In this document: one piece after another, positions 22,845-31,032 of the stretch
How positions within the stretch are numbered: the stretch's first letter is position 1
Layout: every line of letters begins with the position of its first letter
Source of the DNA: an uncultured Dechloromonas sp.
GTDB taxonomy: Bacteria; Pseudomonadota; Gammaproteobacteria; Burkholderiales; Rhodocyclaceae
Assembly: GCF_945957265.1 (NCBI RefSeq)
Contig: NZ_CAMFKO010000035.1
Span: 1 to 45,582 of the forward strand
Reading direction: 5' to 3'
DNA: 45,582 nt
Program-made: the position numbers and the translations under genes
Notes under the pieces: generated by a model
The model's database searches: none
What the model saw: the letters and a program-made list of their open reading frames with translations, nothing else
Told to the model about the DNA's origin: nothing

Positions 22845-23891
22845 ATGAGCCTGCCGACGGCATCTCCCGCCCTGCCACGCGGATTCACGCTGATCGAACT
22901 GCTGGTCGTCGTGGCCGTGCTGTCGGCCGCCTCGCTGCTCGCCTTCGGCGTTTTCTCGGAAGATCGCACGCAGATTCGCTACGACGATACGCGCCAGCGC
23001 CTGCAAATACTGCGTCGGGCGATCCTCGGGCAGAACGGGCCGGCCGCCGCAGGCGAGGCGAGCGCCGGCTTCGTCGCCGACAACGGCGCACTGCCGACCG
23101 ACCTGGTCACGCTGCTGCAGCCGGGCTCGCTGTCGGCGCGCGCGGTCCGCTCGCCGATTTTCGATCCCAAGCCCGACGACAGCACCTGCGCCAACGATGG
23201 CAGCGCGGACGACATCGCGCTGACCGACCCCGCCGCCCAGCTGGTCAAGGGTCATGGCGGCGACTACCTGGGCGGGCTGGCCGTCAACGGGCGCTTCCGC
23301 GATGGCTGGGGCAATGTCGCCACTACCGACGACGCCGGCAATTTCGGCTGGAGCACGGTATTCGACGGCACGGCCAAGACACTCGCCATCGCCAGCCTGG
23401 GCCTCGACAACGCCAGCGGCCCGGCCGGCAGTACCGATTTTGCCGCCGACGTCGGGCTGACCGTGGCCGCCAACGACTGGCTGCTGCCCATCAGCGGGTG
23501 GACGGTCACGGTCAGGAACACCCGCGGCACCGACATTCCCGCCAACAAGCTGTCGCTGAGCCTGCTGGTCTTCCTGAACAACGCCGGCGGCGGCCAGTGG
23601 CTGCGCTACGCCACCGTGTCGCTGCCCTGCCTGGGCAGCGGCAGCGGGTGCGCGACCGACGCCGCCGTCGCCTTCACCGACGGCTGCAAGCCCGGCGAGA
23701 ACGTGGGCAACAAGGGGCGCATCCCGCAAGGGCGGCATCTGCTGGTGCTCACCGATAACGGCGCGGACGGCCTGCCGTGGACAACCGACGACAAGGTCTC
23801 GGGCACAGCCCTGCTGCCCGCCGTCGTGAGCACCCAGGTCGATGCCGTCGCCGGCCGCAACCTGCCGGCCCTTGCCCTGGATATTCGATGA
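22845..23891 (+). CDS. Pseudopilin with prepilin cleavage motif
   Basis: A 348-residue pseudopilin with a 13-residue leader and the site RG-FTLIELLVVVAVL (G13-F14, Glu at +5). After the long helix, a domain of about 290 residues carries a GNVATTDDAGNFGWS-like segment and a C-terminal GRNLPALALDIR tail, plus several cysteines (TCANDG, CLGSGSGCATD, GCKPGEN). It starts three bases after the preceding stop and its own stop overlaps the start of the PilM/PilN-like gene (ATGA). It is the third large pseudopilin in the operon; its size and cysteine pattern suggest a minor, tip-located subunit. Confidence 0.85.
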   Translation: MSLPTASPALPRGFTLIELLVVVAVLSAASLLAFGVFSEDRTQIRYDDTRQRLQILRRAILGQNGPAAAGEASAGFVADNGALPTDLVTLLQPGSLSARAVRSPIFDPKPDDSTCANDGSADDIALTDPAAQLVKGHGGDYLGGLAVNGRFRDGWGNVATTDDAGNFGWSTVFDGTAKTLAIASLGLDNASGPAGSTDFAADVGLTVAANDWLLPISGWTVTVRNTRGTDIPANKLSLSLLVFLNNAGGGQWLRYATVSLPCLGSGSGCATDAAVAFTDGCKPGENVGNKGRIPQGRHLLVLTDNGADGLPWTTDDKVSGTALLPAVVSTQVDAVAGRNLPALALDIR

Positions 23892-25774
23892 AACGTCTGT
23901 TCAGCGGCTTGCGCAAGCGCGGTGAATTCCAGGAGCCGGCGGGTTCATCGGCAACGCCCCCATTCTGGCGCACGGCCGTCGATGCCCTGCGCGACAGGTT
24001 CGGCACCGGCACCGCCACCTGGCTGCTGCTGACCTGGGATGTGCGCGGCATGGACGCGGTGCTGATGCAGGCCGGCAAGGGCGAGGCAAGCGTGCTGGGC
24101 AACGCCGCGTCGCGCCAGGGACGCTTTGCCGCGGCGCTCGACGAGGTCATGGCGCAGCTGGCGGCCGCCAGCCCGGTGCGCCCCAGGCGGGTGGCGCTGG
24201 CCGCCCGCCATGTCCTGCCGGCGGTCATCGACTTGCCGGTGCAGCCCGACAAGCCCCGACGACCGGAGCAGATGCGCGAACTGATCCAGGCCGACCTCGA
24301 GCCGGTGCTCGCCGAGTTCGGCAGCCTGTGGTCGATGGGTGCCCTGCTCCAGGCGCGCGGCTACCTGTCGCCGGCCGACCGCGAACGCATCACGATGGAA
24401 GAGGCGGTGCGCCGGCAAAGCCGGAGCAACCAGCTGCGCTACGGCGAAATCGCCATCGAACTGGAACTGATCGCGCGCGACGCGCTGGACGAATGCCTCG
24501 ACCAGCAAGTCGCCCTGCAAAACCTGGAGGCCTCGGTGATGGCCGGCTGGCGCGGCCGGATCGAGGACAAGCAGCCGTTGTGGCTGGTTTGCGGCGTTGG
24601 CCAGGCCACCTACGACGAGTGGCGCGAAGCCCTCTCCCGGCGCGGCCTGCAACTGGTCGCCACGCTGCCGCTTGCCTGGCTGGTCGGCGATCCGGAGCCG
24701 GCCGGGCCAACCCCGCCGGAAGCCCGGCGCGAGCAAGCCGTGCCCTGCATCGACCTGGAAATCCACGCCGAAGAGGTAGTCGCCGTCCTGCGCCGCCACG
24801 GTCGCGTCGTCGCCACGCGCAGCGAGGGGCGCATCGAGCGCGCCCCGGCGGCCGACTGGGTGAACCGCATCATCGCCGACTGGACGGCGGAGTCGCGCGC
24901 CCAGATCGCCATTCATTTCATGGATGCGGCCGACGACGAATTCGGCGAAGCGCTGGCCGACGCCCTGAACCTGACCACCGGCCACCCGTGCACCGTGCGG
25001 CTGGCGGCGGCAAGCCGGCAGGCGCTGTGGCGCAACCTGCTTCGCGAAGCGAGCATGCCGGTGTCGCAACTGCCCCGCATGGTGGCGGGTGAGCTGCGCG
25101 GTTCCGCCTGGAAAGATCCCGACATGCGCCGCTTGCTGGCGCTGGGCGGGGTGCTGCTCGGCCTGGCGGCGACCGAAGGGGTGCAGCAATACCGTCTGCA
25201 CGGCCTCGAAGCCAGGATGGCCGAGCATCAGATCAAGGAAAGGCAGCACAGCAGCAATGCCCAGCGCGAAGCCCAGGTCAACCAGAAACTGCTCGAACTG
25301 GGCAAGGGACTGGATGCCACGCGGCGCCAGCTCGAACCCCTGCTCAACGACCGCTCGCGCCTGAACCGCATCGTCGCCATGCGCGTCGACCTGCCCGACC
25401 TGCTTTACCTGCTGGCCCAGGCGGTGGGCAGCGATGCCGTGATGGAAGAGATCCATAACGACAACACCAACAGCGACGGCTCGGCGATCCAGGTCATCGC
25501 CTGGTCACCGAGCTATACCGGTGCCCAGGATTTCGTGAACCGGATGGCGGTACTGGCCCGCGAAAAGGGCTACGGCGTGTCGCAGATGGAAATCAAGGAA
25601 CGCAAGGGGCGCAACAACCGGCGCGGCCATGAAGTGAAGTTCTGGCTGCTCCTCGAAGACGGCGACCTGGAGGGCAACGAGCACCCGGCCGCCGGCGGGA
25701 ATGCCGCGACGCCGCCTGCCCCCGCCGGCACCGGCATTTCGTCGCAAACCCCGGTCCGGAGGCCAAACCCATGA
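23888..25774 (+). CDS. PilM-PilN/GspL-like fusion with MshEN-like insertion
   Basis: A 628-residue inner-membrane assembly protein. Residues 40-410 look like a PilM/GspL actin-like cytoplasmic domain, interrupted at about 155-215 by a helical segment (RGYLSPADRERITMEEA ... LRYGEIAIELELIARDALDECLDQQ) that resembles the GspE/MshE N-terminal (MshEN) module. One membrane helix (about 412-432) is followed by a coiled coil (about 433-490) and a PilN/GspL-like periplasmic domain (about 500-600), then a Pro/Ala-rich tail. GspL also joins these parts, so this replaces separate PilM and PilN proteins. It should couple the ATPase to the periplasmic PilO/GspM-like protein encoded next (ATGA overlap). Family assignment is by layout and context. 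Confidence 0.7.
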   Translation: MKRLFSGLRKRGEFQEPAGSSATPPFWRTAVDALRDRFGTGTATWLLLTWDVRGMDAVLMQAGKGEASVLGNAASRQGRFAAALDEVMAQLAAASPVRPRRVALAARHVLPAVIDLPVQPDKPRRPEQMRELIQADLEPVLAEFGSLWSMGALLQARGYLSPADRERITMEEAVRRQSRSNQLRYGEIAIELELIARDALDECLDQQVALQNLEASVMAGWRGRIEDKQPLWLVCGVGQATYDEWREALSRRGLQLVATLPLAWLVGDPEPAGPTPPEARREQAVPCIDLEIHAEEVVAVLRRHGRVVATRSEGRIERAPAADWVNRIIADWTAESRAQIAIHFMDAADDEFGEALADALNLTTGHPCTVRLAAASRQALWRNLLREASMPVSQLPRMVAGELRGSAWKDPDMRRLLALGGVLLGLAATEGVQQYRLHGLEARMAEHQIKERQHSSNAQREAQVNQKLLELGKGLDATRRQLEPLLNDRSRLNRIVAMRVDLPDLLYLLAQAVGSDAVMEEIHNDNTNSDGSAIQVIAWSPSYTGAQDFVNRMAVLAREKGYGVSQMEIKERKGRNNRRGHEVKFWLLLEDGDLEGNEHPAAGGNAATPPAPAGTGISSQTPVRRPNP

Positions 25775-26493
25775 CTGCCCGCCTGAGCGAACAATGGCTT
25801 TCCCGCTGGCATGCATGGCGCCGCAGTTGGGAAAAGCTGCCGGCCAGGGATCGCAACCTGCGCACCGCCGCCGTGGCCTGCGCGCTGATCGGCCTCTATG
25901 CGCTGCTGCTCTGGCCGCAAGCCGGCAAGCGCATCGCCAAGCTCGAGTACGACCTCGAGAAAATGGCGGTGCGCGAAAAGAGCGCGGCGAAAGCCGAGGC
26001 CAAGCCGCAGGCGCCGCCGCCCAGCCTCGGCGGCCGCAACCAGCGCGATGCCGAACTCGAATTGCAGGCCCTCAAGACCCAGCTCGAGGAAGTCACCCTC
26101 GAACTGCGCGGCCTGAATGCCCGTTTCGTGCCGCTCGACGACAGCCTGGCGATGAATGCCCTGAAAAGCGGCCTGACCAGCCTGGCCGAAGCCGGCGACA
26201 TGGAAGTGATGGCCATCGAACACGTCTATGCCCGCAGCGAGGACAAGGACAAGCCGCCCACCCCGCAGATGCTGCAGGAAGCGGCCAAAGGCAACCCCTT
26301 CAAGCGCCCGCTGATCGTCGTCCATGCCCGGGCGAGCTTTCGCGGCCTGATGCAGTTCCTCGACGGCCTGAACCAGCTGCCCTACGTGGCGGCGCCGGTC
26401 GGCAGCGACATCAAGGTCGAAGTCGAACGCAATCCCCAAACCAACGCACCCGTTCGCCAGTGGCTGGATGTGCGCATCAAGTTCGCGGTGTGA
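25771..26493 (+). CDS. PilO/GspM-like assembly protein
   Basis: A 240-residue bitopic inner-membrane protein: a short basic N-terminus, one membrane helix (about residues 33-50, AVACALIGLYALLLWP), an extended helical coiled coil (about 55-120) with Pro/Ala/Lys-rich insertion, and a small alpha/beta periplasmic domain (HARASFRGLMQFLDGLNQLPYV ... LDVRIKFAV) that matches the PilO/GspM/MshJ pattern. Its start overlaps the PilM/PilN-like gene stop. In type IV pili and type II secretion this component aligns the platform with the secretin. The family assignment rests on architecture and gene order; primary sequence identity is low. Confidence 0.75.
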   Translation: MTARLSEQWLSRWHAWRRSWEKLPARDRNLRTAAVACALIGLYALLLWPQAGKRIAKLEYDLEKMAVREKSAAKAEAKPQAPPPSLGGRNQRDAELELQALKTQLEEVTLELRGLNARFVPLDDSLAMNALKSGLTSLAEAGDMEVMAIEHVYARSEDKDKPPTPQMLQEAAKGNPFKRPLIVVHARASFRGLMQFLDGLNQLPYVAAPVGSDIKVEVERNPQTNAPVRQWLDVRIKFAV

Positions 26494-26496
26494 ACG

Positions 26497-27582
26497 ATGT
26501 CCGAAGCCTTTCAAAATTTCTGCACATTGCTTGAGCGGGTCGTCGCCCACCAGGCATCCGACCTGCACCTGGCCGAAGGGCGCGCCGCCTGCTGGCGGCT
26601 GCACGGCAACCTCGCGGCAATGGACGACGTCGCCTGGACGCAGACCAGGCTCGACGAACTCCTCGGCGAACTGCTCGGGGCGCAGCAAGGGCGCGACCTG
26701 GCCGAAAAGGGCACCGTCGACCTCGGGTTTACGGCGAGGAGCGGCGAGCGCTTCCGGATCAACGTCTTTCGTTCGCTGGGCCGCCCGGCGCTGGTCGCCC
26801 GCCACCTGCCCTCGCGCTTCCTCAGCTTCAACGAACTGCGCCTGCCGGAAAGCGTCCGCCAGCTGGCCTCGCTGTCCGACGGCCTGGTGCTGGTCACCGG
26901 CATTACCGGCAGCGGCAAGAGCACGACGCTGGCAACCATCATCAACGAGATCAACGCCAGCCTGCCGGTGCACATCCTGAGCATCGAAGACCCGGTGGAG
27001 TTCGTGCATACGCCCAACCAGGCGATCATCAGCCACCGCGAGCTGTATACCGACGTGCCGGACTTCGCCAGCGCGGTGAAGGCATCGCTGCGCGAAGATC
27101 CGGACGTCATCCTGGTCGGCGAATTGCGCGACACCGAGACCATGCGCGCCGCACTGACCGCCGCCGAGACCGGCCACCTGGTCTTCTCGACGCTGCATAC
27201 GGCCGACACCAGCGGCGCCATCGAACGCTTCATCGGCGGCTTCCCCGGCGACGAGCAGTCGGTGGTCCGCCATCGCCTGTCCCTGGTCCTCAAGGCCGTC
27301 GTCGCCCAGCAGTTGCTGCCGCAAAACGGCCGTCCGGGGCGCGTCGCGGCGGTCGAGGTGCTGCAAGTGACGCCGGCCGTATCCAACCTGATCGCCTCGG
27401 GACGCACGGCGCAGATCTATTCGGCCATCGAGTCGGGGCGCGAAGCCGGCATGCAGACCTTCGACCAGGCACTGGCGGCGCTCGCCCGCGACAACCTGAT
27501 CGCCCTCGAGGACGGGCGCCGCCTGGCGCGCGACCCGAACGGCTTCGAGCGCCTGATGCGCCAGGGGAGAAGCGGCGCATGA
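26497..27582 (+). CDS. PilT/PilU-like retraction ATPase
   Basis: A 361-residue ATPase of the PilT branch of the secretion ATPase superfamily. Walker A GITGSGKST (135-143), Asp box SIEDPVE (162-168), Walker B VILVGELRD (204-212) and His box STLHTAD (231-237) are present. The compact N-terminal domain (DLHLAEG near residue 23, RFRINVFRS) and the C-terminal SGREAGMQTFDQALAAL are PilT-like rather than GspE-like. PilT disassembles pilin filaments; it is normally absent from type II secretion systems, so this operon has a retraction-type motor next to a GspE-type motor. It starts three bases after the PilO-like gene and its stop overlaps the next ATPase start. Confidence 0.92.
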   Translation: MSEAFQNFCTLLERVVAHQASDLHLAEGRAACWRLHGNLAAMDDVAWTQTRLDELLGELLGAQQGRDLAEKGTVDLGFTARSGERFRINVFRSLGRPALVARHLPSRFLSFNELRLPESVRQLASLSDGLVLVTGITGSGKSTTLATIINEINASLPVHILSIEDPVEFVHTPNQAIISHRELYTDVPDFASAVKASLREDPDVILVGELRDTETMRAALTAAETGHLVFSTLHTADTSGAIERFIGGFPGDEQSVVRHRLSLVLKAVVAQQLLPQNGRPGRVAAVEVLQVTPAVSNLIASGRTAQIYSAIESGREAGMQTFDQALAALARDNLIALEDGRRLARDPNGFERLMRQGRSGA

Positions 27583-29186
27583 GCACGCTGAACGAAGCAA
27601 CGCTGATCAACGCCGGCCTGCAGGCCGAGCTGTTCGACCGCGACCTGGTCAATCGCCTGCGCGCCCAGGCCCGGGCCACGCGCATGACGCTGCTCGACGC
27701 CCTGTCGCGCGAACTCGGCCTGCCGCGCACCGCCTTCTACCTGGCGCTGGCCCGGATCCACGGCCTGCCCTACGCCCAGCTCGAGCGCTGGGAACTCGAC
27801 CTGGCCGCGGCCGGCCGCCTGCCGGGCACCTTGGTCAAGCGTCACCCGATGGCGCCGATGCGCACGCCGGATGGCGACCTGGTCATCGTACTGAGCGATC
27901 CCAGCGACCAGCTCGGCATCGAAACCGCGAAGCGCGTGCTGTCGGGCATCGACCTGCGCCTGGCGGTGGCCGACCCGGAGGCGCTGGCCCCGGTGCTGGC
28001 CCGTTTCGTCCCGAGCGACGCCCGCGACGGCACGGCCGAAGACCCGGTCGCCCTGTTCGACCGCCTGCTGCGCGACGCGGTGCTGCGCCGCGCCTCCGAC
28101 ATTCATATCGAAAGCGAAAAGGAGGCGGTCAAGATCCGCCTGCGCGTCGACGGCCGCATGCAGGCCTGGGGCAGCCCGCTCGGCAAAGGGCTGGGCGAAG
28201 GCATGATCTCGCGCATCAAGGTGCTGGCCGGCATGGACATCGCCGAATCGCGTGCGCCGCAGGACGGCGGCCTGAACCACGCGATCAACGAGAGCCCGGT
28301 GGAAATGCGCGTCGCCTCGGCGCCGACCAAGTTCGGCGAACGGCTGACACTGCGCATCATGAAAAGCGACCCAGGCCGCCAGACGCTGGATTCGCTGGGC
28401 ATGCCCCCCTTCATGATCGACCGCCTGCGCGAGGCGCTGGCCCATCCGCACGGCATCGTGCTGGTCACCGGCCCGACCGGCAGCGGCAAGAGCACGACGC
28501 TCTACGCCGTGCTGCGCGAACTCGACGCCCATGCACTGAACATCCTGACCGCCGAAGACCCGGTCGAACAGGTCATTCCCGGCATCTCGCAAGTCCAGGT
28601 CGGCGGCAAGATCGCTTTTGCCGACGCCTTGCGCAGTTTCCTGCGCCACGACCCGGACGTCATCCTGGTCGGCGAGATCCGCGACTTCGACACCGCCGAC
28701 GTCGCCCTCAAGGCGGCGACCACCGGCCACATGGTGCTGTCGACCCTGCATACCAATACGGCGGTCGGCGCCATCACCCGCCTGGCCGACATCGGCTGCG
28801 AGCGCTTCCTGATCGGCGCCACGCTGCATGGCGTCATCGCCCAGCGCCTGGTGCGCATGCTCTGCCCGCACTGCCGCGAGACGCGCCCGGCCAGCGCCGA
28901 GGAACGCGCCTTGTTGAAGGCGGCGGAGGGCGAACCATGCGGCATCGCCGAGCCGGTCGGCTGCCCGCGCTGCCTCGGCACCGGCTATCGCGGCCGGATC
29001 GGCATCTTCGAGTCGCTGTGGCTGGATGGCGAACTGGCCGAGCGCATCGGCAACGACGCCAGCGAGCGCGAACTGACGCAGGCCGCCGGCAACTACTGGC
29101 GCCTCGGCGACGATGCCCGCGACAAGGTTCGCCAGCACCTGACCAGCCTGGCCGAAGTCCGGCCCTACCTGCGGCTGAACGGCTGA
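27579..29186 (+). CDS. GspE/PilB-type assembly ATPase
   Basis: A 535-residue hexameric ATPase that powers filament extension. The N-terminal T2SSE_N-like helical region (about 10-145) precedes the catalytic part, with SDIHIES at 173-179, Walker A GPTGSGKSTT (298-307), Asp box AEDPVE (325-330), Walker B VILVGEIRD (361-369) and His box STLHTN (388-393). The tetracysteine zinc module is intact: C429 and C432, C462 and C465, followed by GYRGRIGIFE. This is a GspE/PilB feature absent from PilT. The start overlaps the PilT-like stop by four bases. It works with the GspF-like platform protein encoded five bases downstream. Confidence 0.94.
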   Translation: MSTLNEATLINAGLQAELFDRDLVNRLRAQARATRMTLLDALSRELGLPRTAFYLALARIHGLPYAQLERWELDLAAAGRLPGTLVKRHPMAPMRTPDGDLVIVLSDPSDQLGIETAKRVLSGIDLRLAVADPEALAPVLARFVPSDARDGTAEDPVALFDRLLRDAVLRRASDIHIESEKEAVKIRLRVDGRMQAWGSPLGKGLGEGMISRIKVLAGMDIAESRAPQDGGLNHAINESPVEMRVASAPTKFGERLTLRIMKSDPGRQTLDSLGMPPFMIDRLREALAHPHGIVLVTGPTGSGKSTTLYAVLRELDAHALNILTAEDPVEQVIPGISQVQVGGKIAFADALRSFLRHDPDVILVGEIRDFDTADVALKAATTGHMVLSTLHTNTAVGAITRLADIGCERFLIGATLHGVIAQRLVRMLCPHCRETRPASAEERALLKAAEGEPCGIAEPVGCPRCLGTGYRGRIGIFESLWLDGELAERIGNDASERELTQAAGNYWRLGDDARDKVRQHLTSLAEVRPYLRLNG

Positions 29187-29191
29187 GCGGC

Positions 29192-30424
29192 ATGGCGACA
29201 TTCAGTTACCTCGGCCTCAACGCGCAAGGCAAGGAAGTGCAGGGACAACTGCCGGCCGCCGACCTCAACGAGGCGCGCACGCTGCTGCGCGGCCAGGGCC
29301 TGCGCATCCTCGAACTGCAGCAGGGCGACCTCGAAAAGCGCTCGCTGACCGATGCGGCGCGCGCCTTGGGGCGCTGGTTCCGCAGCGGCCTGTCGGTGCG
29401 CAACAGCGACCTGATGCTCTTTTATCGCCAGATGCAGTTGATGCTGCGCGCCGGCCATACCATCCTCGAAGCCCTGGAGGCCGCGGGCAAGCTGGCCAGC
29501 CGGCCGCGCCTGAGCATGCAGCTCGAGCGTTGCGCCGAGCGCATCCGGTCCGGCAGCAGCTTTTCCGCGGCGCTGGCCCAGGAGCGCTCGACCTTCCCGC
29601 GCATCGCGATCAAGCTGGCCGAAGCCGGCGAAGCCTCCGGCGAACTGGACTCGGTGTTCGACCGCCTGGCCGCCCTGACCGAGCGCCGGGCCGACATCCG
29701 CCGGCAACTGATGACGGCGCTGACCTACCCGAGCATCGTCATGCTGGCCGCGATAGGCGTCATTTCCTTCCTGGTCGGTTCGGTCGTGCCGCGCTTCGCC
29801 GTCTTTCTGCAGGCGCGGGGCAAGAAAATCCCCTGGGCCGCCGCGACGATGATGGAAATCGCCGACTGGCTGCAGCGCTGGGGCGGCTTGCTGATCATCG
29901 GCATCGCCGGCTTCGTCGTCGGGCTCATCGTGCTGCGCCGCATCGCCGTGCTACGCCTGGGTATGGACCGAATCTTCCTGCACCTCCCCATCCTCGGCAG
30001 CACCCTGATGGCCGCCGCCATGGCCCAGGCGACCTGGACCTTCGGCCTGCTCCTGAAAAGCCGCCTGACGGTGCTCGAAGCCCTGCGCTCGATCACCCAG
30101 ATCGTCGGCAACGCCGCGCTGTCCAGCGCCCTGCAGGGCGCCTGCGAACAGGTGCTCGAAGGCCGGGCGCTGGCCGTCGCCCTCGACCGCCAGCCCATCC
30201 CGGCCCTGGTCCGGCACATGGCGGCCGTCGGCGAACGCAGCGGCGAGATGGAAGACGTCATGGAAGCGCTGGGCAAGCATTACCAGAAAGAACTCGATGC
30301 CCGCGTCAAATTCCTGTCGTCGATGATCGAACCGGTCCTCACCCTGCTCATCGGCGGCATCGTCGGTTTTGTTTACTACGCTTTCTTTCAGGCCGTGCTG
30401 GCGGTTTCGACCGGAGGCGGCTGA
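29192..30424 (+). CDS. GspF/PilC-type platform protein
   Basis: A 410-residue polytopic inner-membrane platform protein. It contains the two GspF/PilC homologous units: cytoplasmic helix bundles starting MLFYRQMQLMLRAGHTILEAL (about residue 72) and WTFGLLLKSRLTVLEALR (about 287), each followed by membrane helices (ALTYPSIVMLAAIGVISFLVGSVVPRF split at about 175-198, WGGLLIIGIAGFVVGLIVL, and the C-terminal EPVLTLLIGGIVGFVYYAFFQAV). The LAEAGEASGELD and VGERSGEMEDVM motifs are typical. The start at 29192 follows the ATPase stop by five bases; frame extension upstream is spurious. It couples the ATPases to pilin insertion. Confidence 0.94.
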   Translation: MATFSYLGLNAQGKEVQGQLPAADLNEARTLLRGQGLRILELQQGDLEKRSLTDAARALGRWFRSGLSVRNSDLMLFYRQMQLMLRAGHTILEALEAAGKLASRPRLSMQLERCAERIRSGSSFSAALAQERSTFPRIAIKLAEAGEASGELDSVFDRLAALTERRADIRRQLMTALTYPSIVMLAAIGVISFLVGSVVPRFAVFLQARGKKIPWAAATMMEIADWLQRWGGLLIIGIAGFVVGLIVLRRIAVLRLGMDRIFLHLPILGSTLMAAAMAQATWTFGLLLKSRLTVLEALRSITQIVGNAALSSALQGACEQVLEGRALAVALDRQPIPALVRHMAAVGERSGEMEDVMEALGKHYQKELDARVKFLSSMIEPVLTLLIGGIVGFVYYAFFQAVLAVSTGGG

Positions 30425-30432
30425 GTCCATCC

Positions 30433-31032
30433 ATGCTCCATTGCATTGCCTCCCTCCCTGCGCGGCGCCGCGCCTGCGCCCTCCTCGCCATCGTCCTCTG
30501 CGGCCCCGCCTGGGCACAGAACAAGGCGCTGGAACTGTCGCGCGACAAGAGCATCGACCTGCAGCCTTCGATGCGCGAGAACCTCGCCACCATCGGCCGC
30601 TATGCCGAATCGGTAAACCGCCAGATCGGCAAGCTCTCCGGCGAGTCGCCGGCCGCCGACCCGATGCCCCAGCCCGAATCGCCGGGCCGGCGGGAGCTCC
30701 CGGCGACGCGCCGGCTCGACACGATGGTCGATCCTTTCGAAGTGTCGCCGCAACTGCGCGACGGCCGCCGCTCGCCGGCCCGCTTCGGCGGCCTGCCGGT
30801 CGCCAGCAAGCTGGACGTGCAGCGCCAGATCCAGGTCAAGGCGCTGCTGGTCACCGCCCGGGGACGCGGCGCGCAACTGCTGGTGCGCGGCGACCAGAGC
30901 ATTCTCGTCAAGGATGGCGACCTGGTCGACTTCGGCGACCTCGGCACCTTCACCATCCATGTCGGCGCCGAGGAAGGCGTCACCCTGAGCAACCCCGGGC
31001 TGCCCCAGGGCAACAAGATCACCCTGCGATGA
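30433..31032 (+). CDS. PilP/GspC-like periplasmic pilot or linker protein
   Basis: A 199-residue exported protein with a signal peptide (ACALLAIVLCGPAWA, cleavage before QN). The N-terminal half is Pro/Arg-rich and helical, and the C-terminal 75 residues form a beta-rich domain (VKALLVTARGRGAQLLVRGD, ILVKDGDLVDFGDLGTFTI, VTLSNPGLPQGNKITLR) like the homology region of PilP/GspC/MshK-type linkers that bridge the inner-membrane complex to the secretin. The stop overlaps the secretin start by four bases (ATGA), which supports the pairing. Assignment as PilP-like is by architecture and position; primary similarity is weak. Confidence 0.65.
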   Translation: MLHCIASLPARRRACALLAIVLCGPAWAQNKALELSRDKSIDLQPSMRENLATIGRYAESVNRQIGKLSGESPAADPMPQPESPGRRELPATRRLDTMVDPFEVSPQLRDGRRSPARFGGLPVASKLDVQRQIQVKALLVTARGRGAQLLVRGDQSILVKDGDLVDFGDLGTFTIHVGAEEGVTLSNPGLPQGNKITLR

